This document shows positions 15,390-24,239 of a stretch of 46,514 bases of DNA, one piece after another; the first letter of the stretch is position 1; every line of letters begins with the position of its first letter. The stretch comes from Cytophagales bacterium (lineage in GTDB: Bacteria > Bacteroidota > Bacteroidia > Cytophagales > Spirosomataceae). The translations under genes and the position numbers were made by a program. The notes beneath the pieces were generated by a model that made no database searches, was not told the DNA's origin, and saw nothing but the letters and a program-made list of their open reading frames with translations. The DNA lies in assembly GCA_013298865.1 (NCBI GenBank), contig JAAFJL010000019.1, positions 1-46,514 of the forward strand, read 5' to 3'.

Positions 15390-16103
15390 ATGAAAAATGC
15401 TTTAATCGTAACGATACTTTCGTTATTTCTATTTTCTTTTGGAATGCCCAAAAAATCTCCCAAAATTAAATCTCCGTACCGTAAACTTTTTGTAGCCGCT
15501 CGCATGGTAGATTGCCGAGGCGATGGCAAAGAAAAATGTTTTTTGGTAAAATCGTCTCCCGAAAAAAATTGGGAATATTTCTCAGAATCCATCGAAGGTT
15601 TCGACCATGAATCAGGGTTTGAATATCAGATTTTGGTAGAAATTGCAGACCTTCCTGACGAAACTGCGGACGGTTTTTCAACCAAATATGTATTGCGTCG
15701 AGTTATTGCCAAAACACTTTCTGGAAAACCTACCGAAACCGTTACCAAACCCGAAATAAAACCAACTAAATCAGTCGCTACTGAATGGGTTCTGACAGAT
15801 TTTATTGAGAAAAATTCTGGACGAGAAGCCAAAGGTTTTGAGGCTACCTTAGTCATGGATTTTGCAGGAAAAAGAGTTTATGGTCAAGGTCCTTGTAATA
15901 AATTTTCGGGTTCGCTGAGAGATTTAGAAAAAAATCGAGTACGCTTCGAAAACATTGGAAGTACCCGAATGGCTTGTGAGAATTCGGACAAAGAAAAAAC
16001 TTTTTTATCACTTCTACCCCTCACCAGAAAGTTTGTGATTGAAGGTGACAGGATGTATATTTATCATGGACCAGAATTAATTATGGCTTTCAAAAGGAAG
16101 TAA
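15390..16103 (+). CDS. Secreted DUF4377-META domain protein
   Basis: The 237-residue product, started at ATG 15390 (MKNALIVTIL) to give a clean signal peptide, has two domains. Residues about 25-110 resemble DUF4377 (VDCRGDGKEKCFLVK, then the WEYFSESIEGFDHESGFEYQI region). Residues about 130-237 are a META/HslJ-type domain (WVLTDFI, then GQGPCNKFSGSL with the conserved P-C-N, then RMACEN). META domains occur in heat-shock and secreted proteins linked to envelope stress or motility in other bacteria. There is no lipobox cysteine at the signal-peptide end. The gene has its own terminator. Confidence 0.85.
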   Translation: MKNALIVTILSLFLFSFGMPKKSPKIKSPYRKLFVAARMVDCRGDGKEKCFLVKSSPEKNWEYFSESIEGFDHESGFEYQILVEIADLPDETADGFSTKYVLRRVIAKTLSGKPTETVTKPEIKPTKSVATEWVLTDFIEKNSGREAKGFEATLVMDFAGKRVYGQGPCNKFSGSLRDLEKNRVRFENIGSTRMACENSDKEKTFLSLLPLTRKFVIEGDRMYIYHGPELIMAFKRK

Positions 16104-16121
16104 TTTTTGAATAATTTAAGG

Positions 16122-16165
16122 CAAAAAAAAAGCCCCGAAGTAGAAATACTTTGGGGCTTTTTTTT
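16122..16165 (+). terminator. Rho-independent terminator after the META gene
   Basis: AGCCCCGAAGTA/TACTTTGGGGCT stem with a short loop between an A-run and a long T-run, 20 bases after the stop. Confidence 0.92.
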
Positions 16166-16307
16166 GTGCCTTTAGCATGGTATTGCATCCCGTGAATCGG
16201 AGTCCAATTTCACGAGAAACAATCCCGTACTTACGTTTCTGTCCCTTCAAAAAATGGAATCAAAAAATTTTAAATCTTTTATTTTCTTCACACAACCTAA
16301 AAATACC

Positions 16308-16351
16308 GTCTGGACAGTAGGAGAAATCGCTAAAAATTACTGTCTGGATAG
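16308..16351 (+). promoter_or_regulatory. Direct repeat upstream of the LytTR gene (possible operator)
   Basis: GTCTGGACAG (16308-16317) and GTCTGGATAG (16342-16351) are direct repeats 34 bases apart. They lie about 80-125 bases before the LytTR start. LytTR proteins bind paired direct repeats, so autoregulation is a reasonable inference. The rest of the 16166-16431 gap shows no gene. Confidence 0.4.
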
Positions 16352-16431
16352 GATTGACACGTATTGTTTTATTTTGGAGTTTTGGGGTCTAATTAACAAA
16401 GTTTTAAACGCTAATTTTTACCTCTCTTAAA

Positions 16432-16788
16432 ATGACACACATTTCCGTTCCGATTCTTGTCCCCGCCCTAAAAATCAACCGAAAGACCGACAAATTTGTC
16501 TGGGTTGAAGACGTCGTGATGCTTCGTGGAGCAGTAAATTATACGACTGTCTATCTGCAAAATGGCAAGCAAATCATGATTGCCCATACCCTAAAATACT
16601 TCGAGGATATTCTGCAAGATTACGGATTTCTGAGGGTACATCGTGCTTATCTGATTAACCCTATACACCTACTGGAATACGACAGAGAAAATCAAAAACT
16701 ATTCCTGAGCCATAATTTTTCGGCGGAAGTTTCTCGGCGGCGAGCTAAGAATTTGGATGTTCTGAATGGGGAGGAAGTACAACAATAG
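16432..16788 (+). CDS. LytTR-domain DNA-binding regulator without receiver domain
   Basis: The 118-residue product is essentially one LytTR domain (about residues 18-115), with family segments FVWVEDVVMLRG, NYTTVYLQNGKQIM, TLKYFEDIL, the FLRVHRAYLINP core and a C-terminal SRRRAKNL. It lacks the response-regulator receiver domain usually fused in front, so its activity is not controlled by direct phosphorylation. It ends only 35 bases before the giant surface-protein gene, suggesting co-transcription or dedicated control. A pair of direct repeats upstream may be its binding site. Confidence 0.9.
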   Translation: MTHISVPILVPALKINRKTDKFVWVEDVVMLRGAVNYTTVYLQNGKQIMIAHTLKYFEDILQDYGFLRVHRAYLINPIHLLEYDRENQKLFLSHNFSAEVSRRRAKNLDVLNGEEVQQ

Positions 16789-16823
16789 AAGTATCATTTA
16801 ACAATTTTTAAAAATCATATACC

Positions 16824-19800
16824 ATGAAAAAATCATTACAAAAATCTATTACATTTCTATTGTTTTCTGTGCTTTGCTTGGTGCAATGGCAGGGTTTTGC
16901 AAAGGAGACTGAAAAGGTACTTGCTCCAACGGTTACTTTGACAACAGAAGCTATACCTGCTGGAAATTTTGGACAGGGTTATCAAGGCGATCTGTACACT
17001 GTAAAGGTATTATCTACTGAAAACTTTACATTAAATAGTATAAGTTTTAAAACAAGCGGTACATTTTTAGCAGGAGATTTAACCATCCAATACCTTTATG
17101 TGGGTTCTACTAACGTTAGTTCAGCATCAACCTATATTACAGGAACTTCTGCTGCAAGTGCTACAAACGGTAGCACAATTACATTTAGTGGATTTAATCA
17201 AAATATTGTAGCGAATGTAGCAAGATACTTTTTTCTAAGAGTTACATCAAGTACATCTGCAACTATTGGTAGAACAATAAAAGTAAATGGTGCTGATAAC
17301 CCAAATCCTGTTACTTTGGGTTCAACAAATTCAACACTAACAATTGTCAATAATCAAACAGATATTGCGGGATTACAAACATTTGCTTTACCATCAATTG
17401 TACTTACAACAGAATCAGTGCCAGCATTTAATGCCGCACAAGGTTCAACTAATCAGGTTGTGTATGCTATTAAAATGCAAAGTCAATTTCCTACCAATCA
17501 GTCTATAAGTCAAGTCTCAGTAAAATTGGATGGAACTTTTTTAGCGGGCGATCTCTCTAATGTTTCAATTGGTTTTGGTCCAAATACTTCACCGTCAAGT
17601 CTATATTCATCAACATCTCAGGTAGCTACTACGGTTACCAATGGGACTACTTTAAACATCAATTCGAGTACAATATTATCTTCAAGTGGACCTCTGTATT
17701 TACTCGTGATGGTCAATCCCAGTAGTACTTCTGTTGTAGGTAGAACAGTTAAAGTAAATGGCTTAACTAACCCTGTGACACTTACCAGTACAGCAGCAAT
17801 AACAAATAATCAAACAAATTTGTCAGGAGATATGACTATCGCATCACCAGTAGTAACGCTAACTACTGAGCCTCTTGCTGCTTCTAATATATCTCCAGGT
17901 AGTTCTGGTATTATATACGCCTTAAAACTTTTTTCTACATCGGGGGCTGTAATAAAAGGAATCAATATTCCGATACAAGGAACATTTACAACTGCGGATA
18001 TTAATAATTGGTATGTTGAGGTTAGTAATTCTCCTACGGATATTTCATCAACTACATCGATTGGTGGACCTTATACTTTTACAGGCGGGGTACTGAGTAA
18101 TAATCCAAGTGGGTTAGGGTTTTACAATTTACCTTCCAATACCAATAAATATATTCTTGTACGTGCTGACGTCAAAACTACCGCTGTCGTTGGGCGTACG
18201 TTCAAAGTAAACGGAGCTACAAGCCCACCAACTATTATTGCCAATGCGGGTACTGCAATTACTAATAATCAAACGGATGCGGCTGCAACTCAAACCATTC
18301 AAGGACCTCTCGTAACTGTAACCACTGAACCCAAAGCGGCTGCTACGGTTCTTCCGAATAGTTTTACTGAAATTTATAATTTTAAAGTAATTTCAGATAA
18401 AGCAACCAAAATTGACCAATTGAGTTTTAAAATTGGAGGAACATTCACGGCAGGTAAAGTAGAAGCACTATATTTATATGAAAACACGACTAATACTACT
18501 GTGGGAAGTCCAATTGTAACATTAGCGACACTTACAAAAACCAGTGGCGATGTATTTACTTTTGCCTTGGATGTGAGTTATGGTTATCTTACTGCTAACA
18601 CAGCTAAGTATTATAAAATCATAGCGAAAATGTCCCCTACATTGCCAGATGGATATGATGTTAAAGTAAATGGAACTACCAATATGCTTACTTTTACTGC
18701 TGCAACAACCTATCCGCCGACAAGCTTTATTGATAGTCAAACGGATATTTTTGGAACACAAACTGTCTTGGCACCCTTACCAACTTCGGCAGAAAGTGGC
18801 TTTGTATCACCTGTTACTACAACAGAAAAAACTGCTTACATTACTAATTATCTTGGAATAGTAGCTACGCTAAAAGCAAATCCACAAATAAACTCGGCAG
18901 TAAGTTGTCTCGTCTGGCCAACTGGTGGTACAACCCTAAATTATGTTGCTCGGCATTATCAAATGTCTGTAAATGCTGCAGCCGTTGCTCCAACTACTAC
19001 GATAACGCTCTATTTTAGTCAGGCAGAATTTGATGCTTATAATTTACTTCCAGCATTAGATTTACCCACATCAAGTACAGATGCCACGGGCAAAGCGAAT
19101 CTAAGAATCAAAAAATACGCAACACTTTCTACCAGTAGTAATGGCAATGTATATACAGGAAGTCCAGTAGATATTGACCCCGATGATTCAAAAATTATCT
19201 TTCAAAATGGTAGATGGGAAGTAACTTTTGATGCTTCAAGCTACGGTGGACTTTTCTTGGGAACAGTTCCTCCGCCATGCCCAGGTACAGGTGTAAGCCC
19301 AGGTTCGGCTGTTTTGACCTGCTCTGCTCCAATGGCAAGTATCACGGCTACTGGTGGAGGTACATACTCATGGACAGGTCCAAGTGGGTTTACCAGTGCA
19401 AATGCTAACATAACTGCCAGTGCGGCAGGGAATTATGTTGTTACTGCGGTAACTACCAATAACTGTACGGCAATATCAACGGTAGTAGTTACGCTAAATC
19501 AAAGCACGCCAAGTGTAGCGATAACACCAACTTCTCCGATATTGACTTGTACAACACCAACTGCCAGTATCACAGCATCAGGCGGAACTACCTACGCATG
19601 GACAGGTCCAAGTGGGTTTACAAGTGCTACCGCAGGTATTTCGGTAAGTACGGCAGGTAGTTATACTGTAACGGTTACGGGGGCAAACGGTTGTACATCT
19701 ACCGCAAGCGTGAGCGTAACAAATAATACATCGCCTCCATCTGCCAGTATTTCACCAACATCAGCAATTTTAATTTGTGGAACTCCGACAGCAAGTTTAA

Positions 19801-20405
19801 CAGCTTCGGGCGGAGGAACTTACGCATGGACTGGACCAAGTGGATTCACCAGTTCATTAGCAACAATTACTGCAAATACTGGTGGAAATTATGTGGTAAA
19901 AGTAACAGGGGCTAATGGTTGTACAGCCACAACAAGCGTGATGGTAACCGATAATATTGCTCCAGTAGCACCAATGATTTCACCATCTGGTACTACAACA
20001 CTTTGTCCACCTGCAACCAGTTTAACATTAACAGCGAGTGGTTGTGCTGGTGGAACAATTACTTGGAACACAAGCCCTACTCCAACTACAGGAACAAGTA
20101 TCGTAGTTACTCAAGCAGGTGCGTTTTCTGCTACCTGTACAACACCATGTGGTACAAGTACAGCCAGTGCAACTACGACAGTTTCAACGATTTGTGTTTG
20201 TGCCTTGAATACGTCATTAGGTTCAGGTATTTGGAGTGATGCCAACAACTGGTCATGCGGACACGTTCCGTTAGTGGCAGAACCCGTCCAAATTCTATCA
20301 GGACATACTATAACACTTGACATAAATGGTGTAGCAAAAAGTATGGATTTACGAGGAATATTGAATAAACAAGCAACTAAGGTTTTGTTGATTCAGGGGA
20401 ATTAG
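16824..20405 (+). CDS. Giant repeat-built secreted surface protein
   Basis: The 1193-residue product has a signal peptide (1-26). Four tandem domains of about 152 residues begin near residues 35, 190, 342 and 494, each opening with VTLTTE- or VLTTE-like strands and containing GTF(L/T)AGDL- and VGRT-(F/V/I)KVNG-type segments. A unique block covers about 650-815. Three Ig/PKD-like repeats of about 72 residues follow (820-1030), each with ASGGGTYxWTGPSGFTS. A Cys/Thr-rich segment comes next, and a final GIWSDANNWSCGHVP block. This fits an adhesin or matrix protein. I see no clear type IX secretion C-terminal domain. The near-identical repeats invite recombination. The LytTR gene directly upstream is the likely regulator. 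Confidence 0.85.
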   Translation: MKKSLQKSITFLLFSVLCLVQWQGFAKETEKVLAPTVTLTTEAIPAGNFGQGYQGDLYTVKVLSTENFTLNSISFKTSGTFLAGDLTIQYLYVGSTNVSSASTYITGTSAASATNGSTITFSGFNQNIVANVARYFFLRVTSSTSATIGRTIKVNGADNPNPVTLGSTNSTLTIVNNQTDIAGLQTFALPSIVLTTESVPAFNAAQGSTNQVVYAIKMQSQFPTNQSISQVSVKLDGTFLAGDLSNVSIGFGPNTSPSSLYSSTSQVATTVTNGTTLNINSSTILSSSGPLYLLVMVNPSSTSVVGRTVKVNGLTNPVTLTSTAAITNNQTNLSGDMTIASPVVTLTTEPLAASNISPGSSGIIYALKLFSTSGAVIKGINIPIQGTFTTADINNWYVEVSNSPTDISSTTSIGGPYTFTGGVLSNNPSGLGFYNLPSNTNKYILVRADVKTTAVVGRTFKVNGATSPPTIIANAGTAITNNQTDAAATQTIQGPLVTVTTEPKAAATVLPNSFTEIYNFKVISDKATKIDQLSFKIGGTFTAGKVEALYLYENTTNTTVGSPIVTLATLTKTSGDVFTFALDVSYGYLTANTAKYYKIIAKMSPTLPDGYDVKVNGTTNMLTFTAATTYPPTSFIDSQTDIFGTQTVLAPLPTSAESGFVSPVTTTEKTAYITNYLGIVATLKANPQINSAVSCLVWPTGGTTLNYVARHYQMSVNAAAVAPTTTITLYFSQAEFDAYNLLPALDLPTSSTDATGKANLRIKKYATLSTSSNGNVYTGSPVDIDPDDSKIIFQNGRWEVTFDASSYGGLFLGTVPPPCPGTGVSPGSAVLTCSAPMASITATGGGTYSWTGPSGFTSANANITASAAGNYVVTAVTTNNCTAISTVVVTLNQSTPSVAITPTSPILTCTTPTASITASGGTTYAWTGPSGFTSATAGISVSTAGSYTVTVTGANGCTSTASVSVTNNTSPPSASISPTSAILICGTPTASLTASGGGTYAWTGPSGFTSSLATITANTGGNYVVKVTGANGCTATTSVMVTDNIAPVAPMISPSGTTTLCPPATSLTLTASGCAGGTITWNTSPTPTTGTSIVVTQAGAFSATCTTPCGTSTASATTTVSTICVCALNTSLGSGIWSDANNWSCGHVPLVAEPVQILSGHTITLDINGVAKSMDLRGILNKQATKVLLIQGN

Positions 20406-20420
20406 TAGAGGATGTAAACA

Positions 20421-20459
20421 AAAAAACAGGCAATTCAGTGATGGATTGCCTGTTTTTGT
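20421..20459. terminator. Bidirectional terminator
   Basis: AAACAGGCAAT and ATTGCCTGTTT pair around a 10-base loop, with A-run and T-run. It lies between the surface-protein stop (+) and the small minus-strand gene ending at 20460. Confidence 0.88.
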
Positions 20460-20618
20460 TTATCGTGGTGGGAGTTTTATATGTTTAAGTGCTTCTTTTG
20501 CACGAGCATTTTTTTCGGTAAACATTTCAATACCATCAAAAAAAGCATATTTATCATTATCAATAATAATGTTCGCCTTTGGTAATTTGCTGGTTCTTGT
20601 TTTTTCGAGTGTTGTCAT
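20460..20618 (-). CDS. Small hypothetical protein (52 residues)
   Basis: From ATG 20618 the product reads MTTLEKTRTSKLPKANIIID and continues with DKYAFFDGIEMFTEKNARAKEALKHIKLPPR. Composition and codon use look coding. The stop abuts a strong terminator, and the gene follows the MazF-like toxin on the same strand after 53 bases, so it could be a third gene of that unit. The family is not recognised. Confidence 0.55.
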   Translation of the reverse strand: MTTLEKTRTSKLPKANIIIDNDKYAFFDGIEMFTEKNARAKEALKHIKLPPR

Positions 20619-20671
20619 AAGAATGTTGTTTGAACAAATTTAAAACAACTTTCAGACTAAACTTTTGGATA

Positions 20672-21010
20672 TTAAGCAATTAGTCTTTGAAATGCCGTCA
20701 ATATCCTTTGGTGAAATGAAGGTTTTAATTCCGTTACTTTCTTTAAAATCAGAGATTCGTTGAGTAAAAAAACCTTATGCAAACGAACAAAACTTGAAAG
20801 TTGGAGGGGGCGATCTGAATAATCACTATCTTCAATAGATAAGGAAAGTCCATCATTAAGTTCTTGGCTGGTTATCTGCATCAATAGATAATCACCAGTA
20901 CGATTGACAAGATTATTTGACATAACCAAAACGGGTCGTCTTTTGGTTTGACTTAAATCAGAAAAAGGGAAATTGACAACCACTACGTCGCCTTTTTTGT
21001 AGAGTGCCAT
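20672..21010 (-). CDS. MazF/PemK-type endoribonuclease toxin
   Basis: The 112-residue product, started at ATG 21010, has the MazF/PemK opening KKGDVVVVNFPFSDLSQTKR followed by RPVLVMSNN, then LLMQITSQ and SFVRLHKVFLL, the fold's strands and the conserved Arg/Ser-Thr positions. Such toxins cleave mRNA at short sequences and are neutralised by an antitoxin encoded just upstream, here 5 bases before. The longer start at 21058 would overlap the antitoxin gene and is not needed. Confidence 0.88.
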   Translation of the reverse strand: MALYKKGDVVVVNFPFSDLSQTKRRPVLVMSNNLVNRTGDYLLMQITSQELNDGLSLSIEDSDYSDRPLQLSSFVRLHKVFLLNESLILKKVTELKPSFHQRILTAFQRLIA

Positions 21011-21015
21011 AGGTT

Positions 21016-21225
21016 TTAAAGTAAATTGTCCCAACGTTGGTCTTCGGGACTGTTCCATTCATCAGCCAAAGAAGATTCAGCCATTAGAGTAATTTCATCA
21101 ATAAAATTATTGCTTGGTATTGTCGAAACCCTGATTTCAATATTCTGATTAGGCAATAGACTTTTTAATGACTTGATAAAAGTCATATTAAGTTCTTGGG
21201 TATTGAGCAAATAAGTTGTTTGCAT
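21016..21225 (-). CDS. Antitoxin of the MazF-like pair
   Basis: The 69-residue product starts at ATG 21225 (MQTTYLLNTQELNMTFIKSL); a TTG 9 bases upstream is the alternative. It has the layout of small antitoxins paired with PemK-type toxins: an N-terminal strand-helix segment, a central IEIRVS strand and an acidic tail MAESSLADEWNSPEDQRWD that would wrap the toxin. It ends 5 bases before the toxin start, a typical coupled order. Confidence 0.8.
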   Translation of the reverse strand: MQTTYLLNTQELNMTFIKSLKSLLPNQNIEIRVSTIPSNNFIDEITLMAESSLADEWNSPEDQRWDNLL

Positions 21226-21293
21226 GGTTGTCAATAGTTATTATTTATAGAACAAAAGTAAAAAGAATTTCAACATGAAAAAAATAATCTTAA

Positions 21294-21608
21294 TTACGGA
21301 GCTACCTTACCTTTTTTCTCCATTCTTTCTCGTTTACGATAGCCTTTTAATTCCCTACGGTCTGTGTGCCAATGAGTTATTATCTCCTGAATTTCCTTAA
21401 TGTCAAGAAGGCTTGGATTATCTCTGCAAATAACATCGGCTACTTGTTGGGCAGTAAAGCCTTTTTTACGGGCGGCAGTTTCATTGATACATTCATCCTT
21501 AGTAAGAATTTTCTTTGGGAAATTAGGGCTATACACGTCTATTCGCTTCATGATTTCATTAATTTCCTCTAATGTATGAGGTCTTTTTAACTTATTTTCT
21601 TGTTCCAT
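21294..21608 (-). CDS. Hypothetical 104-residue protein
   Basis: The product begins MEQENKLKRPHTLEEINEIM and ends in a strongly basic tail (RRELKGYRKRERMEKKGK). The middle (TAARKKGFTAQQVADVICRDNP) could be a helical, perhaps DNA- or RNA-binding, segment. There are no membrane or signal segments. It lies upstream of the antitoxin on the same strand with 68 bases between, so co-transcription is possible. The family is not recognised. Confidence 0.6.
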   Translation of the reverse strand: MEQENKLKRPHTLEEINEIMKRIDVYSPNFPKKILTKDECINETAARKKGFTAQQVADVICRDNPSLLDIKEIQEIITHWHTDRRELKGYRKRERMEKKGKVAP

Positions 21609-21683
21609 TGCTCTATTGGGTTAAGGTTGATTCATTAGTGGATATGATTTCCCCAAAACTAAATAGATTTCAAAGAAATCAAA

Positions 21684-21719
21684 AAAAAGTCCCCACAACT
21701 TTCGCTGTGGGGACTTTTT
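21684..21719 (-). terminator. Rho-independent terminator of the coiled-coil gene at 21743
   Basis: AAAGTCCCCACA/TGTGGGGACTTT stem flanked by A- and T-runs, 24 bases beyond the stop of the minus-strand gene. Confidence 0.9.
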
Positions 21720-21742
21720 ATATTTATGGGCTTGGGCAATAA

Positions 21743-22717
21743 TTACTTGATTTGGAAACCGCCTTCTCCGATTTTGAATCCTTCTGAGTACAATTCTACA
21801 TTGTATCTTCCTGAACGATAAGGCATTCCACGAGCATAAACCATTTCAACTGCTTGGTTATTGTTGGTATATGCTATGCTACTTTTTGTAGTGAAAGCTA
21901 AATCTTTACCAGCAAATTGGAACAAACCTGAACCTGTTGCACTGTCTGAAACTACTGCTCCTTCTGGGTCAAGAATACGAACTAAAATTTCTTTGTTCTC
22001 TTGCTCTGCAATTGCATTTGGAGCTAAGTTGAACAAAAACTTCAATTGGTCAACTTTCTTTGCACGGTACTTTCCGCTATCCTTTATACGTCCCTTCGGA
22101 GTAACTGCATAAACCTTAACGGCTTCTGCTTTCAATGCCGAAGCAATGGTTACTTTCTTAGTCAGTTCGTCGTTTTTCTCTGTGTATTCTTGTACAGTAG
22201 TTGTTAGTTTTTCTTTTTCAGTTTTCAAACCTGTGTTTTCCTGTACTACAACTTCTTTCTCTTTAATGATGACTTCTTTTTCTTGATTCAAAACCTCAAC
22301 TTTCGCTGTCAGTTGTTCATTCTGGGCTTTCAAACTTGCAATTTCTGAATCTTTCTCTGCCAATAAAGCAATATAATTCTGAATCTTTACTTCATATTGC
22401 TTTGCTGAATATCCGTTAGAGTTTTTCAAAGCTACTTTGTCTTTTTCCAAACGAGCTTTTGCAGCTACTAATTCGTCAACTTTTCCTCCTAATGATGTGA
22501 TTTCAGCAATTTTAGCATCTAATTGTGCCGATACTGAATCCAAACGAGTCTTTACAGAAGCCAATTGCTCTACTTTCTGATTGATTTGGACTACCTGATT
22601 TGCGTTAGTCTGTTTTGCATCATAAAGTAAATACCCTAAAAAACCACTCAAAAGCAATGCGATTGCCAATGCGGCTTTCAATAAACCATTACTGTTGTTT
22701 TGTTGATTCGATTCCAT
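21743..22717 (-). CDS. Inner-membrane coiled-coil protein, paralogue 1
   Basis: The 324-residue product has a short N-terminal tail, one membrane helix (about residues 12-30, LKAALAIALLLSGFLGYLLY) and a long coiled coil (about 35-190). A globular C-terminal domain (about 200-324) contains VYAVTPKGRIKDSGKYRAKKVDQ, RILDPEGAV and a final beta hairpin, RSGRYNVELYSEGFKIGEGGFQIK in pieces. It is closely related to the gene at 23103 in the same order and orientation. It has its own -7 promoter box and terminator, so the two are separate units. The function is unknown; the shape suggests an envelope-spanning or cytoskeletal scaffold. Confidence 0.82.
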   Translation of the reverse strand: MESNQQNNSNGLLKAALAIALLLSGFLGYLLYDAKQTNANQVVQINQKVEQLASVKTRLDSVSAQLDAKIAEITSLGGKVDELVAAKARLEKDKVALKNSNGYSAKQYEVKIQNYIALLAEKDSEIASLKAQNEQLTAKVEVLNQEKEVIIKEKEVVVQENTGLKTEKEKLTTTVQEYTEKNDELTKKVTIASALKAEAVKVYAVTPKGRIKDSGKYRAKKVDQLKFLFNLAPNAIAEQENKEILVRILDPEGAVVSDSATGSGLFQFAGKDLAFTTKSSIAYTNNNQAVEMVYARGMPYRSGRYNVELYSEGFKIGEGGFQIK

Positions 22718-22830
22718 TATTGTTTTTGTTTATATTATGGATGATAAATTAATTAAGATAAGTAATGTTATACCATAATTTGTCCTTAATGTGATTGTGA
22801 TACGATTTAATGATTTGTTAATACCTGATA

Positions 22831-22838
22831 CAAAGATA
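22831..22838 (-). promoter_or_regulatory. Bacteroidota -7 box for the gene at 21743
   Basis: On the minus strand the box reads TATCTTTG, matching TAnnTTTG, 114 bases before the start codon. No -33 TTG at the expected spacing is seen. Confidence 0.5.
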
Positions 22839-22974
22839 AAGTTTAATCTACTTATAATCCTATTTTAAATCTTATGATTTAGTAAACGGTCTTTGGAAGT
22901 ATAAATACTCAAAAATTGTTTTCTGGTCATTTAACGTACTATTCTGACGGCATATTGCGTGCCAAAGTCACAGG

Positions 22975-22998
22975 TATATCACATCATCATGTGATATA
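22975..22998. repeat. 10-bp-arm palindrome TATATCACAT/ATGTGATATA
   Basis: A perfect palindrome with a 4-base CATC loop lies in the gap between the two coiled-coil paralogues. It could be a protein-binding site or hairpin. The rest of the 22718-23025 gap shows only the -7 box at 22831. Confidence 0.55.
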
Positions 22999-23024
22999 AA
23001 ATGAAAAGAATCTTGTCAAAATAC

Positions 23025-23061
23025 AAAAAAGGGTAATTCTTGCTGAGAATTACCCTTTTTA
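23025..23061 (-). terminator. Rho-independent terminator of the coiled-coil gene at 23103
   Basis: AAAGGGTAATTCT/AGAATTACCCTTT stem with a TGCTG loop and flanking A/T runs, 42 bases beyond the stop. Confidence 0.9.
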
Positions 23062-23102
23062 TCAATGCTCAAAGCTCATTGCTCAGAGCTTAAAATTAAA
23101 AA

Positions 23103-24056
23103 TTATTTTATTTCAAAACTTCCTTCACCAATTTTATAACCTTCCGAATATAACTCGATTGCGTAACGCCCTGCACGATAAGCAACAGCCCCTCTCGAAT
23201 ACATCATATCTACCAACTGATTACTGTTATTGTAGTCGGCGTTTTGTTTGCCAGAATAAACTGCCTCTTTTCCAAACAAATCAAATGTCCCTGACCCCAT
23301 TGAATTATCCGAAAGTACTGCACCTTCTGGGTCGAGGATTCTCATGTAGATAGTTTTGTTGTCTTGCTTTGTCAAAGGATTAGACGCCAGCATGAAAGAA
23401 ACCTTAATTTTATCAACCTTACTGGCACGATACACGCCACCGTCACGGAGTTTCCCGCTTGATGCTACCGCAAAAACTTGTACATCTTGTGCTTTCAGGG
23501 CAGATGCTAAGTTTACTTTTGCAGTAAGTTCTCGGTTTTTAGCAGAATAATTATTGACAGAATCTGCCAAACCTTGTTTTTCAGTTTTGAGGTTCGAGTT
23601 CTCAGAATTCAGGGTTTGGTTTTGGTTATTGAGATTCTTGTTCTCATTTTCCAAAATTCCGTTTTTACGTTTTAGTACTGCTATTTCTTGGTCTTTAGCT
23701 GCTAACAAAACATCATAGTCTGAAATTTTCCCTTCGTAGTTTTTTGCCGAGAAACTATTTACTTTTTTCAGTCCCATTTTATCTGCCATTAACTGAGCTT
23801 TGGCAGCTTGTAATTCTTCTACTTTTCCGCCTAAAGATTGGATTTCAGCAATCTTGGCATCTAATTGTCTGCCTACGGAGTCAAGTTTTACATTTACAGT
23901 AGTGATTTCGGCAACTTTTGCATTGATTTCGGCAATTTGTTTTTGGCTAAATTGTTTGGCATCATACAGTAGATAGCCCAAAACAGCCGCAGCGATGGCA
24001 AAAATACCCATTCCTGCTTTCCAAATGCCACTGTTTGATTGTGATGTTTCTTCCAT
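23103..24056 (-). CDS. Inner-membrane coiled-coil protein, paralogue 2
   Basis: The 317-residue product has the same layout as the product at 21743: a membrane helix at about residues 12-30 (GMGIFAIAAAVLGYLLYDAKQ in part), a coiled coil at about 35-185 rich in Asn/Leu heptads, and the same C-terminal domain (FAVASSGKLRDGGVYRASKV, RILDPEGAVLSD, RAGRYAIELYSEGYKIGEGSF). Both keep the segments LDAKIAEI and SLGGKVEEL. The pair probably arose by tandem duplication, then diverged most in the middle of the coiled coil. It is divergent from nadB. No family is recognised. Confidence 0.82.
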   Translation of the reverse strand: MEETSQSNSGIWKAGMGIFAIAAAVLGYLLYDAKQFSQKQIAEINAKVAEITTVNVKLDSVGRQLDAKIAEIQSLGGKVEELQAAKAQLMADKMGLKKVNSFSAKNYEGKISDYDVLLAAKDQEIAVLKRKNGILENENKNLNNQNQTLNSENSNLKTEKQGLADSVNNYSAKNRELTAKVNLASALKAQDVQVFAVASSGKLRDGGVYRASKVDKIKVSFMLASNPLTKQDNKTIYMRILDPEGAVLSDNSMGSGTFDLFGKEAVYSGKQNADYNNSNQLVDMMYSRGAVAYRAGRYAIELYSEGYKIGEGSFEIK

Positions 24057-24126
24057 GAAGGATTTGTGTTAATGGTGAATGTTTAGTTTAGTTTTTTAGG
24101 AATACGAATTTAATAATTTCAAGCGA

Positions 24127-24134
24127 TACTTTTG
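24127..24134 (+). promoter_or_regulatory. Possible -7 box for nadB
   Basis: TACTTTTG matches TAnnTTTG 106 bases before the chosen nadB start. A -33 TTG is not evident. Confidence 0.4.
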
Positions 24135-24239
24135 AGTAGTTTAAAAGAAAACTTCTTCCTAAACACTTTGTTAAAAAAGACTAACCTACTACTTTCACAT
24201 TCTGGTTCATTTTCAAATTCACAAATCTTCAAATTCATT

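Noticed and set aside
16824..20405. Type IX secretion cargo assignment for the giant surface protein
   Set aside because: The C-terminal 80 residues do not show a recognisable sorting-domain pattern, so only a general secreted role is claimed.
20446..20643. Plus-strand ORF of 65 codons after the surface protein
   Set aside because: It begins inside the terminator stem, and the opposite strand holds a more protein-like ORF.
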